A stretch of 64,000 nucleotides of DNA from Neelides folsomi (GCA_034687125.1 JAQGBZ010000050.1:1-64000), one strand, 5' to 3'. Counted from the first letter of the stretch, positions 9,419 to 20,743 are shown. The notes: a model not told the origin generated them from the letters alone. Made by a program: numbers and translations.

Positions 9419-10944
9419 CTGAAAATATTCATTACAATGACTTTTTTTCAATTATTGTATTATCTAGCATGAATACCAATGGACTTACCAATGGAATATG
9501 AACTTAGGATTGAATCCAATACGATTCGTACTCTTACTGATTTGATCTTGGCAGATTCTTACAAATTATTGTTGATAGAGATGGATTAATCAATATAATT
9601 TATTGGAAATTCCCATGACTGGACAAAATTCACCGTGCACGCAAAATAATACATCCTCTGATATTAAGAGATCATCCATTTTAATTGTATAAGAAGGGAT
9701 GGGTGTGGCGAGAATTAAAAAGTAGGTGTACATCATTTCACGATTGAGCGACTTTGACACAGAACTACTACTTACATTTTTATCTATGATGGAAAAATAC
9801 ACAGATGAGAGGGAAAAGGAGGAGCTATGCTTGTTCTTAATTTCTACTTTTATTAAGCGAGTTTTGACTATTGTAATACTTATTGTTAGGATCAAATATA
9901 GGCCAAAAAGATTTGTAGTCATAATCATAACATACCAAATAAACACTACTATTACTTATACTATAATGCCTAGATGTAAACTTTTTTTGTATTTTACTCA
10001 TATTATGAGTAGTCTGTATTTATTTAGTAATTAGGCCATACACCTTAAATTTTCGTAAAGGAAGTCCCAGGAGTAATGTGAATACACTTAAGGATAGTAC
10101 AAATTGTATGGACATATTATCTCCTAGTATATATAAGTTTTAATATATATAATATAATATATAAGTCTCATAAAATTAAAAGTAAACCATACACTCACCT
10201 TTTTACTTAAAAAGTACTCGGGGGTATGTACAGATATTTCTGGAGTTCCAAGTTCTAGGTACTTACTTTCCAATTTGAAAAAGAATATCCACAGATGTGT
10301 CAAATGTTTTTCTAAACTTAATTTTTCAATACTCAATCCTGATGTTTCAAGGGGCTGACTGAGCAATTGGAATTACTTATTGCTCGGTTACTTGTTATAG
10401 AAAAAAAAGTCGATAAGAGTTGTTAAATCAATGAAGATGGAAGAAAATACAATTATACCAAAAATCCCCTATCTAATATTAACGATAAGTACATTATAAA
10501 ATATTTCAATATCATTATTGCTATATTCTGTATCATGCAGATCTTAAATACACAATTTTGCATAAGCTGTATTTTATCAAAGTTGCCTGTGGAACGGTTC
10601 ATAAATAATGGGCATTTACACTTGTTGATTTATAAACAAAGCAGCCCACGTGATTCTCCTACCCTTTTAACTTTTACCCCTTTGAAAGGAAAGAGGAGCA
10701 GAGGAGATAGGGAGAACAGTCACACTTGTATAACTTTTTACATTGACGAGCATTTTTATCTCGTGTAGAAGAGCTTGAGTTTCTGCATCACTCCACTTCC
10801 AACCCTCGCCAAGTTCACAATACATCAAAAGCCTTTCACATTTCACATCCGCTCTCTTTTCATTTCTCTCCTCAAACTCCCAAGTTTCTCTCTTCAATTT
10901 TGGGCAATTTTGGGAGTGGAATGTGTTAAATAAATTAAATTGAA
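9419..10944. other. unassigned 1.5-kb stretch before the Pez gene
   Basis: Contains several exon-like ORFs that I cannot assemble. A minus-strand ORF at 10124-10366 ends its plausible coding part (TPEYFLSKK) at a strong gtgagt donor near 10200. A minus-strand ORF at 9590-9780 reads PIPSYTIKMDDLLISEDV. A plus-strand ORF at 9726-9870 overlaps it. A strong minus-strand gtaagt donor also lies near 9500. They may be remaining 5' exons of the TEX47-like gene or chance ORFs. The last few hundred bases should contain the Pez promoter. Confidence 0.35.
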
Positions 10945-13900
10945 ATGCCGCTCCGTCTTTTGAAACGAACAAGTAAGCAGTACAATGTCGTGTCCAAGTC
11001 GATGTTCGTCATTTCAGTCGAACTCCTCGACAGCGTGGTTATGGAATGTACCCTCGACGCTGATTCAACTGGAAAAGACTGCCTTCAAAATATTTCACAA
11101 AGGCTCGGATTACATCAAGTAAATATTCATTTTTTTTATTTATCTTTATATTTTTAAATACTATTTGTATTTACTATCCAATTTTCCTAATTGGGGGGGG
11201 GGGGGGATTAGAAATGAAATTAAAAATTTTTTTTTTATTTCAGCCCGACTTTTTTGGTTTGAGATACATTAGTAGGGGAGTTCCTCCTCGTGTCAGATGG
11301 GTTGAACTCGAACGACCTCTCAAGAAACAACTAGACAAATATGCTCAAGACACTCATCTCAGTCTTGGAGTCATGTTTTACGTATCTGACGTGAATCTTC
11401 TCAAAGATGAAATGGCGAGGTGAGGAAAAATATTAATTTCTTTCATCTTAATCATTATCTTATCCGATTTACTCCTTTCTTTGTTCCATTAACCAAATAT
11501 TCTTTTGGAGTGGAGTAATTGCATTCACAGCTTCATTGCGATTCGTTTTCAGGTACCACTACTTTCTGCAGTTGAAGAGCGATGTGATTGATGGGAAGTT
11601 GAACTGCAGTGTGGATCAAGCCATTTCTCTTGCAGCTTACAGCTTGCAGGCCGAATTTGGAGATTATGACCCAGAGAGACACACGATTGAATATCTGAGA
11701 GAGTTTGCAATTCTACCGAAGGTTCATTTTTTATTTAATAAATGTTTATGTTTAGTTGTGGTTTACTAAAATATTGACCCATTGATAGGAACTAACGACT
11801 GAAGAAAAGTATGTTGAGATAAACATCGATGCATTGTACGAAGCCGTGGCTCATCAATATGGAAGTCTCATTGGGTTTCCTCCTCCACTTTCTGAGATTT
11901 ATTATGTGATGGTGGCTCAACAGTTAGATGGTTATGGGCAAGAGGCCTACCCAGCTAAAGATGACTCAGGAAATGAAATCCTCATTTGTGTATCCGTTAA
12001 TGGACTTGTGATTCGGAGGAGAGACTGGACTCATATATCCGCCTTCAGGTAATTTCACGAATTGTTAATACAAGAACACTTGAGTTAATTCTTAATATTA
12101 TAAAGTAGTTAACTCCAATGTATCCAATTTATTTATTTATATATCCTTAGTCCTACATAGTGTTCCTCAATTAAGTCCTCGCATTATATGACATATGCAT
12201 TTTATGAAAAACTCAAGTCATTTATTATAAATCGTGTTTAGATGGAGTGACATTAAGTCGTTGATGGGCCACAAAAGACTATTTGTTGTCGAGAGTGCTC
12301 AGTCTCAGCGGACGATGCAATTTCATTTCACGGACCCAGAAGTCGCAAAATATGTTAGGAAAATGTGTCTGCTGCAAAGCACATTTTGCAAGAGCAATCT
12401 GAAGCCAGAATCTACTTATGAAACTCGGACTAATGCCAATAGCACTTCTGCACAGAACAATAATGACCGCCAAGTAAGACTTATGTTATGTCTATTATCA
12501 TTGGTTTAAATAAGGATTTTAAATTGAACTTGCATATGTTAAACTTAATTATAACTTGTAAGTTATGCACCATTAATTGTTCGGTCAATACTCCTTCCAT
12601 TTACTTTATTAAAAATTCTTGTAAATATTTCCACCAATAATGGTAATATTGAAGTTCGCTCTACGATTTACACATTTAAAGTAATGAATGTTTTAACTAT
12701 GTATTATAGGAAGGTGCCTCTTCATATTCTGCATTGAATTTACGATCAACTCCAGAATTGATCTCAGGGAGTGGAACAAGAAACGGTAGCGAATATTCCT
12801 TGAACAATAATACTTTTCCTCATGGGAGCGCTTCAGGTTTTCCGGTCCATTTTCTCCAGTCGTCATCTTCGTCAGGACTCCAGCGACAAATTATGGAGCA
12901 CAAACAAGCGTTGAATTCCGGCTATCATCCATCTAGTCTTGTAGAAATTTCGAAATCTACTTTGAATCCCTCTGATTTACCATCATTGAATCTCAATGTC
13001 ACTGCAGCAAAAGGAAAAGGAGATGCTGAAGTTCACTCATTGCTTCCTGCCTATAGATCTGCTCCCGACTATGACACTGCCGTTCAAATGAAATATGGAC
13101 AAGGATCATCTATTTATTATGAAAATCAAATTCATGAGGTATTAAAATTAAACATTTAATGCCATTTAAAATTCCTTATTATAAAACGGATGAATTTTCA
13201 TGATTGATAATCTTTAAAAATAATTGATTTTTATTAGGACGAGCCAATCTATCAAAATGAAATTGTATCCCAAATTCATTCAATCGAATTAAGAGATTCT
13301 CTTTCAAAAGTTCAAAGGTAATATTTCACATTATAAATACATTACTTTGGAATTAAGGATGTCAACTAATTGAGGTTTAATTTTAGCCCTGGCCCTGAAG
13401 CACCAATTGAAGTTCCAACATTGCTCGAAGATGCACAGAAACTGTTCATGTATAAGCCTCCTCCTCCATATCCTGGGCACAGTAAGAAAGTGGAAGCCAG
13501 TGGAACATCCAAAGGAAGGACGAGCCTCATAAATATTACGCCGGAATCAAAGTCAGAGAAGGATGAGCCAACTCCTTCCACTTCGTCTGCCATGAAAAAT
13601 GAGATGAGCAGTGTAACAACCGCTGTTCCCGGAACTACTGCTCATCATAAAAAGGTTCATGGAAGAAACTCCCACGGTCATCAGACTCCAAGCAACTTAA
13701 GCAGCACTTCACTCTCCTCGTTAAATTCTCAAAAACGCATCGTCGGCAGTTTGCCTGAACTTAAGAAAAATAGAATATATGAGCAATCAATACCACTCAA
13801 CACCATCATGTCATTTGACACCACAGACAACAAAGCGAAGGTCTTTTACATAATATACTTTTTACTCATACATATTAAGTACAATATTAACGCTGTTTGT

Positions 13901-15547
13901 TTTGCTATTGAGTTTAATTATTCTTATTATTACCATTTAATCATATGTATCATATGTACATATTGTAGTAGTAATCTAATAATACTGGCTTTTGCTACAT
14001 TTATCTACTCTATTAATTCTTACGTACTGTTTAGCTTAGGATAAATTATTAACTGTTTTTTGGCATTCACATACATATTCAAATTGCATTTGAGTAGTTG
14101 AATTGTGCTTGAGGTTTATTGAATGTTGAAAGTTTGCAATTCTTCGAAAATGAATACTTCAATTTTATTGCATAAATTATGTTCAATTTACATACATAAT
14201 TTGTTAATATCGTGAGTTAACTTTAACTAATGACAATAATACTAATTTTTAGACTGAGCAATTGTATGGGAAAGCTATTGATGAAAACATATTGACCGAG
14301 TTCCGCCTCATTATGCAATCTAAACCAGACCAAGTGTTTTCTAATGCTTTAAAGAGAGAAAATACAAAAAGAAATCGGTGAGAATGAACTTGAACTTGCA
14401 TTCAAGCTTTAGTTATTTACCGTAGATCTAATTATATTTGTCTAATTATCTATTGTAAGGAAATAGCCTTATAATAAAATGTAAAACAGTTCAACAATAA
14501 CAATAAGTCATAAAAGCTTATTTATATGAGAAACATTGAATCCAATTTACAGATGTCCTGATGTGTTGCCGTATGAGGATAATGCTATAGTTTTGAGTCC
14601 GTCACGTTTCAATGCTACTGGATATATCAATGCATCTCCAGTTTTGGTAAGTCGATGTCTTTTTCGTAATTTTGATAAACCGTAAATTAGATTTTAATTT
14701 TTAGATTTTTAAATAGGCTCATATTAGTGGACGAGATTGGAGATATATCATTGGACAAATTCCATTAGCAGGAAATGCCCCATTAGTCTGGCAAATGATT
14801 TATGAAACTGAAGCTCAGATAGTCGCTGTATTGGAAAAGGATCCAACAGCTCCCTTTTACCCAACCGAATCTGCGACACTCACATTCAATGATGTAAGAC
14901 ATTGTGTAAAAATTAACATTTTAACTTTAACTAACCTTAATTATTACAATCAATTATTAATTTTCAGTTTCAAATCGAAAGCAAAAGTGAAAGAAGCAAT
15001 AGTGCAAGCATTGCAAGAGAATTTAATCTTCATTATTTACCTAAAAAGAAACATCGGAAAGTTTGGGTTCTACCCTATGAAGAAGAATGGAAAGATGATG
15101 TTCCTATTCACGATGAGCATTTTCTATGTAAATTGACATTCCATTTTTCACACGATGTAAGTTTTTAAGTATCAATTGTTAAAATGATGAATGTTGTAGG
15201 TTATTTAGAGGAAGTCAACTCGATTCAGAGGAAAGTTAGTGAACCAACATTGCCTTTGGTCGTTCTTTGTGGGAATGGAGCAGGAAGAAGTGGCGTTCTT
15301 GTTCTTTCAGATCTCCTTCTTCATGCTGCGGATTCGGGACATGTAAAGATATATAAACCTAATATTTTATATAAAAAACAGTTAAATATTAAATATTTTC
15401 TTGAAAATATTCTTTTAGAAATTGCGTTGTGATAATCTACTAAAGGATTTGAGAACCCAAAGAATGAAACTAGTGTCGAGCGCTTCACAATATGCATTCG
15501 TCCTTCATACACTCGCAAAGTATTTGGCACAATCACGACTCATTTGA
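10945..15547 (+). CDS. Pez: FERM-PTP non-receptor tyrosine phosphatase, Pez/PTPN14/PTPN21 type
   Basis: Cytoskeleton-associated FERM protein with a C-terminal tyrosine-phosphatase fold; relatives act at junctions and with Hippo-pathway proteins. Fourteen exons read in frame: 10945-11118, 11244-11419, 11553-11721, 11789-12048, 12242-12473, 12710-13138, 13238-13317, 13387-13840, 14253-14377, 14553-14646, 14717-14893, 14968-15127, 15200-15342, 15419-15547. The product is 933 residues, shorter than vertebrate PTPN14/21 (about 1,175-1,190). FERM covers about residues 20-310 (MFVISVELLD, PDFFGLRYIS, AAYSLQAEFGDYD, WSDIKSLMGHKRLF). A Ser/Pro-rich linker follows, with PPPPYPG and PAYRSAPDYD. PTP spans about 660-933. 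Odd catalytic residues: P-loop C867-GNGAG-R873 keeps CX5R but the preceding His is Leu; WPD is W831-K832-D833; the Q262 equivalent is Ser. It is probably weak or inactive as an enzyme. Confidence 0.93.
11193..11206 (+). repeat. 14-base G homopolymer in Pez intron 1
   Basis: An uninterrupted run of 14 G about 40 bp before the acceptor of exon 2. Such runs are prone to length change and to sequencing error. Confidence 0.9.
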
Positions 15548-15743
15548 ATGAATAATGTATGATAAACTTATTGTTGAGTTATGTATACAAACCGATTTTT
15601 GTAAAGTGTAATTGAATTATAGTAAGTAATTAGGTATAAATAACAAAAATCATGACTGATTTCAAACACAAATACAATTTCAACTTCTCAATCATTTGCA
15701 TTTATAATAATCGGTTTGTATTACAATTTTACCCTTTCCAATG
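15548..15743. other. 3' flank of the Pez gene
   Basis: AT-rich DNA that must contain the Pez 3' UTR. No canonical AATAAA close to the stop was noticed. It leads into the 44-bp repeat array. Confidence 0.4.
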
Positions 15744-15950
15744 CAACTGGTCAGTATAGTGACCAAAATAGAAAACGTGAAACATGCAGAGGGAAAGTAT
15801 ACTGACAATTTTGAAATGTCATATAAACTGCAAATGGTCACTATTCTTTCCCTAATATTTTAGCATGTAATCTGCAAGTGGTAAGTATACTGACCAAAAT
15901 GGAATGGCATGAAAACTGCGAATAAACATTATACTGACCAAAAAACCCTC
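15744..15950. repeat. tandem repeat with 44-bp period, about 4.7 copies
   Basis: Units end in (c)tgc at 15787, 15831, 15875 and 15919, exactly 44 bp apart. Most contain a GTATACTGACCAAAAT-like core (about 15753, 15797, 15885, 15929); the third unit is the most degenerate. A partial fifth unit ends in the aaaaccc run. No coding potential. Confidence 0.85.
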
Positions 15951-16181
15951 GATTCTAATTCTTAAATTCCCACTTGTTTTTCCAATGAAATCGATCTTTT
16001 AAACACAATTAAATATTGTCAATCGCTCAAAGAATAAAATAAACCTCTTAAAGGTAATAAAATTTTATCATGCATGTGTTTAATCTATCTGTTAATTAAG
16101 ACATTATTGAAACATTGAAATTATCAATGTTTTAAATAAAATTTAAACGTTAAATTGGGAAATCGACTCGGATATCCGGAT
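15951..16181. other. AT-rich spacer
   Basis: Between the 44-bp array and the transposon remnant. Nothing recognised. Confidence 0.4.
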
Positions 16182-16975
16182 ATGTCATCCGAGAGAGACG
16201 ACGATGGGGATTTTCTTTACCCCACCGAAGATGAAATTGATAATTCTCAAAGTTTTGATTGGAATGAACGAAATACTTGAGGTAAATTTTTTAAGAGCAA
16301 ATTCCTCTTCAACCCGAGTCTCAAGATGATAGTGATCGTGGATTTGAGGCGAAAGAAGACACTCTGCCACCGGCCAACTTTTTTTAGCCAAAAGGTCGCC
16401 AAAATTCCAAACTTTCTTCATTGCCAAATACGCCAAAAACTTTCACCATTCCCATAGCAACCGCCAAAATGCTCCAAAGTCGGCAGCATGAAAAACAATT
16501 GAGCATTTTGGCGGTTTCTATGGGAATGGTGAAAGTTTTTGGTGTATTTGGCAATGGAGAAAGTTTTTTGGCATTTTGACGACCTTTTGGCTAAAAAAGT
16601 AGGCCACTGCCGCCACGACCTCTTCAAGTTCCTCGTCCAACATCGACTTGGGATCGGATCAAAACAAGACCACGAGCCCGAGATTGAACCATTTGATGAC
16701 TTCATCGGGATTTTAACTTTCACCCGAGGATCTCAATGCGGAACTTAAATGTTTCCTAACTCTTCACTGAAGAAACGTTGGATTTAATTGTGATTGAAAC
16801 AAACAGCTACGCATCGCAATACATCACATCGACATCTAACAAGACTCGATTCTTCTTGGATGCAAAAATATTCAAGGGAAAAGGTCATGTCTTTGAAGGA
16901 TATTCGAAAGAACTTGGATATGGCTGGGCAGTGGTTCTGGACTTGCTCCACAGATGTCTCTCTAGTGCTTAGGGT
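16182..16975 (+). mobile_element. decayed piggyBac-like transposase remnant
   Basis: Fragments look like the N-terminal part of a piggyBac-family (DDE_Tnp_1_7) transposase. From 16182 the frame MSSERDDDGDFLYPTEDEID runs to a stop near 16281; acid-rich N-termini of this kind are usual in the family. At about 16778 comes LDLIVIETNSYASQYI, matching the L-I-V-x-[EQ]-T-N-x-Y-A block. At about 16878, in a different frame, MSLKDIRKNL matches the following block. Stops, a frameshift and an inserted hairpin (16372-16605) break the gene, and the catalytic aspartates are absent. No terminal inverted repeats or TTAA sites could be assigned. Relic, not active. Confidence 0.6.
16372..16605. mobile_element. 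foldback element: about 103-bp inverted repeat with 27-bp loop
   Basis: The left arm (16372-16473) and right arm (16501-16605) are nearly perfect reverse complements, with a few mismatches and small indels. Each arm holds the pieces AGCCAAAAGG, GCCAAATACACC/GCC and CCGCCAAAATGCTC in mirror order. It lies within the piggyBac-like remnant and interrupts its frame, so it behaves like a nested foldback MITE. A transcript would form a long hairpin. No clear target-site duplication was seen. Confidence 0.85.
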
Positions 16976-18162
16976 TTTAACAACATTTGGCGGTTAGGGG
17001 TATAATGGTACATTCGGATTGGCAATTGGTATAAATTCTGAACTTTTGTGGAATTACAAGTGGGAATTATAATATGTCTCGTTTTTATTTTCGTTTCTCA
17101 TCTCAAATCCTTCAGTTTTGGAGATTTTACATTGATTTTGCTTTCCATAAATACGAGACAGAAATCAGTTAGCTTTGCATATTAATTAATTAATCGTTGC
17201 TAACGATGTGCACTTTTGTAAACATTTAAGAAAAGCTGGTTGCATTGGAAAGAGTTAATTAAGTAATCTATTTTAAACAGTTGTTGTTATCTGATAAAAT
17301 ATTTTATTCTTGTTTTAAATTTAAATCTTTTAATTGCATGTACTAAAGGCAAATATAATTTATTAAGCTGCAAACTATCGACGTTTTTGTTTTGTTCACA
17401 ATAATGTTTATATTGTCATTGCCTAAATGTCTCAATTTTAAAAAAATCACGAACAAATGAATCACCTATTTTGATTGTATTTTTGTAAAATTTTATGTAA
17501 ATTATGAAATATTATAATTTTAATTGATTAATTCGAATTGATCTTCTTGTAATGTGATTTTTACTTATTTAACCTAACCCAGGTTATAAAATCTTATACC
17601 TCTCGTTAAAAACCTTATTATTGCATTTATGAATTGGATCAAACTTATAAATAAAGATAGATCTAAATTCGAATAAATTTCGAAATTGGAAACTTGTTTT
17701 TATTACAATTTAACAAACCAATCATATCATGCAATACATTGTATGATATGTATTAACAGTATCATGCAAATGATCAAGGCGTATGATTTATAATACTTTA
17801 TATAAATACATTATCTTAAGATTTATTTAATTATCAAATGAAGATATTAGATATATGCTAAATAATTAAATCGACTTATTTCTTTTGACTGACTTTTTTT
17901 AAAATATAAAGTTAAAACAAGTTATGTCCACATTACACGAACACATTCATAATTATTAAGTGGGCTGGTAATAAATAATAATCGTAATTATATTGTGGTT
18001 GTAAATGATTATTAAGTGGAAATTCAAATTAATTATAAGAATTTAAACAAACGATTGATTTTTGTAAAACTTGTAATATATTCATACTTTAATTAATGAT
18101 TATTATTTATCATTGTTTCGCAATAAAACACCTGTATTTGTATGAACTTTAATATAAAACAG
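16976..18162. other. AT-rich gene-free stretch before EMC7
   Basis: About 1.2 kb with no credible ORF. A short imperfect inverted repeat lies around 17723-17750 (ATATCATGCAAT ... ATTGTATGATAT). The distal end is the EMC7 3' UTR. Confidence 0.5.
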
Positions 18163-18916
18163 CTAATTGTTCTTCTTTGACTTTATAGTCTTTTGTGGTT
18201 TTTCGGCCTCTTTTCCTTTTCCGAAAAATGATGTGAGCATTTCGGACATCTCGGGCATTTCATATTTAGGAAGGGACACATTTTCCATTTCTCTACGAGT
18301 TTCAGGATCCGACATCATTTTAGGAAGGATGATAATTAAGATGAGGGGAAGGACCATCATGAGAACCATTGGGCTGAAGAGAATATCCGTCACTCGCCAT
18401 TGTTCCCTTGCTTGAAAATATCTGTAACCTCCAAGTGGAGCGAGTCTCAAGGGGTATGGGACATGGGTCACTGTAAAAATGAGATTTCCAATATATTCAA
18501 ATTATGATTTTTATCGAATTAGATTTCAAGTTCGATTTATGTATTTTGTATAAGTTCAATTTACCATGACTTGGTTGCAAATGATTGACCTTCCTGGCTC
18601 GTATTTTCCCCTTGCTTGTAATATCAACACGTGCGGACTCGTAATGAACTGAAGGATGAACGACGTCGAGGATGTATGATCCTGCTGGGACTCCTTTTAA
18701 AACAAAACTCCCATCTTCTCTAACAAATCCAACGTGTTCTCCGTAGTTGAGCAAGATTTGAGTGACGGAGATCCAATTATCGCCTTGTGAGGAAGAGAAT
18801 TGACTTCGTTTGTCTGGAGGTAAAATCTTTCCTTCGATGGAATGCCAAAGACTTTCACTGTCAAGGCAATTAACTAGCGAAATAGATACAAACTGGAGAA
18901 GAAGAAGGGTCCGCAT
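18163..18916 (-). CDS. EMC7: ER membrane protein complex subunit 7
   Basis: Lumenal/TM subunit of the EMC, which inserts tail-anchored and multipass proteins into the ER membrane. Minus-strand exons 18916-18565 and 18470-18163 encode 219 residues. A signal peptide (MRTLLLLQFVSISLVNC) precedes a beta-sandwich domain at about 20-115 with the family signature GSFVLKGVPAGSYILDV and VHYESARVDI. Then come VPYPLRLAPLGGYRYFQ and one TM at about 148-166 (LFSPMVLMMVLPLILIII). The cytosolic tail starts with PKMMSDPETRREME and ends with a lysine-rich stretch. Length, order and motifs all match the family (about 220-240 residues). The single intron is 94 bp with consensus ends. Confidence 0.95.
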
Positions 18917-19617
18917 TTTACTAAAAATAAAAAATTAAAATAATGACATGACTTATAGATTTGAGATAAAGATTTCAATTTAGTAAAATTGAAGGACTGA
19001 AAGTAATATTGGTGAGATTAAGATCGATGTTTCACACTATAAATTAATTAATTTACCTTTAAATTAATTAAAGCGTCAGTGTCTCAATCAATGATTTAGA
19101 TTTAATGGAATTTTATTAATAAAGTTTTTGTAAAAGATCTCTCGGAAAATGTTTAATTTATCCTCGAACTCGAACCTTCTACGCAATGAATAGAACAATT
19201 GAAGGTTTAGAGATTTGAATTCATTTTGTTTGTGAAAGGAATGCACAATGCACTTTCTGCACATTATTATTCGGCTTGATCTGGATCAAGCTGACTTCTC
19301 TGACTTCTGATCTGATTATTCAGGTCAGAGGTTGTATTTTGTTATAAACACAACTCATGATTTTTCTGACATGTGTATTTTGTTGACGACAATTAAGTAA
19401 ATTATAAATTTATAAATTTATTAAGTTATTCATCAAATATTTTTACAATCATATTCTTATCTACTCTATAAGGTATTGACTTCTTTTGCCGGCTTTTTGT
19501 TCTCTTTAACGGCATAATAATTGGATGTATTATTATGTTTACTCACTATTGTTATGTGCTATATAGAGAAGTTTGAATGTTTTATTGCAATATTTACATG
19601 CATTTTTTTAATTTTAG
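18917..19617. promoter_or_regulatory. divergent promoter region, EMC7 and the ZAD-like gene
   Basis: 701 bp between opposite start codons, AT-rich with two TTAATTAA-type blocks near 19045-19070. No named element identified; promoters are inferred from the gene layout. Confidence 0.4.
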
Positions 19618-20566
19618 ATGTCTTCCTCAAAAAGATCATCATGCGTCATATGCTCGGAAAAGTCGGTAGAATTGGACATGGAACGAAATGACAGCTTCGA
19701 CAAAATGGGATCCCTCATCTTTCAGACGATTATGAAGCTCGATATCAAGCCGAAAATTTATATGAAATTTGACTACTGCTCAGATTGTTTCAAATGCATT
19801 GTTGACATTGCTGACACCAATATTTTTTGCCAGTAATTTCTTTTTATTTTGTCATTTTAAAAATCTAAAATCTCAGTTTATAAAATTTAGAGTTGCAAAC
19901 TTTTTATTAAGAAGTAAATATAATATAAATATATCCATCTTCCCACAGTTATTTGGAGATGCATCTCAAAAACCTGAAGGAAAAACTATTTGAAAAGACA
20001 GAAAAGGGAATAGATAAACTGAAGGATAATAAAGACAACTTCCAAGAATTGCATCGTAAATATTCCGAGCTTAAAAGTATTAAATGAAACAGATTTATGT
20101 CTTTATATCTTCCATTTATTATCCTGTATAATCCGAAAATATTCTAATCATTCAACTTTTCTATTCAAATAGAATCTCCAAAAAAAGGAATGACCGAGGA
20201 AGTAAACATTGAACGAAAAAAATATAATGTGACAATTAGCTCAAGTTCGGCTGAAAGAAATGGATCATCGAAGTAAAATACACACATGTTTTAAAATTCA
20301 TTATTATAAATTGAATTCAGAAATGTCATTATTGAACTATTATTATGTTACTTTTATATCATATTCATAAAAATTTTATTTATAGGAAGGATGATGGTGA
20401 TTTTATTAATATCGACGATAGCGAAGACGAACGAGATTTTAAACCAACTAAAAAGCGAAAAGGGAAATCAAGAGAAACGAGGGCAAGAAAAGTAAAGAGA
20501 ACAAGTAACAATGAAGAATCAGAAGAACCGTCTTTAACTGACAAGTCTGACACCGAGTCAGATTAA
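19618..20566 (+). CDS. ZAD-like zinc-finger protein with charged tail
   Basis: Predicted 207-residue protein from exons 19618-19832, 19949-20076, 20173-20272 and 20386-20566, all in frame. The N-terminal part has CVIC (residues 9-12) and CSDC about 45 residues later, in a setting like the arthropod ZAD domain, a C4 zinc-coordinating module that mediates dimerisation of transcription factors. After it come a lysine-rich probable coiled coil (LEMHLKNLKEKLFEKTEKGI), a serine stretch, the acidic patch DDGDFINIDDSEDERD, a basic nuclear-localisation-like patch (KKRKGKSRETRARKVKR) and an acidic C-terminus. No C2H2 fingers follow, unlike most ZAD proteins. Nuclear location is inferred; the function is unknown. 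Confidence 0.72.
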
Positions 20567-20658
20567 TTAGATTAATAATTTTCTTGTTAAATGAAAACTC
20601 TAAATTTAATTTATAAGTTAAAGCTCAATATTATAAATATTTAAATTAAATTCTATTC

Positions 20659-20694
20659 ACAGAATCTTTCCATGTATACATGGAAAGATTCTGT
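20659..20694. repeat. perfect 36-bp palindrome
   Basis: The half-site ACAGAATCTTTCCATGTA is followed directly by its exact reverse complement, with no loop. It lies about 95 bp after the stop of the ZAD-like gene. It could form a strong RNA hairpin in that 3' UTR or be a miniature foldback. Confidence 0.95.
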
Positions 20695-20743
20695 CTTACC
20701 TATTTATTGTCTTACCTATTTATTATGTCTTACCTATTTATTA
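20692..20743. repeat. three tandem copies of an 18-bp unit
   Basis: Copies of TGTCTTACCTATTTATTA at 20692-20707 (last two bases missing), 20708-20725 and 20726-20743. The first copy starts inside the right arm of the 36-bp palindrome. Confidence 0.95.

Noticed and set aside
9251-9472. Plus-strand ORF MDEMLWVYDEESC...
   Set aside because: The opposite strand carries the BLUF/TEX47-like motif with proper splice signals, so this is taken as its shadow.
10667-10972. Minus-strand ORF containing GWKWSDAETQALLHEI, loosely like a Myb/trihelix helix
   Set aside because: Overlaps the promoter and first codons of the Pez gene on the other strand. The match is a single short stretch without the remaining helices.
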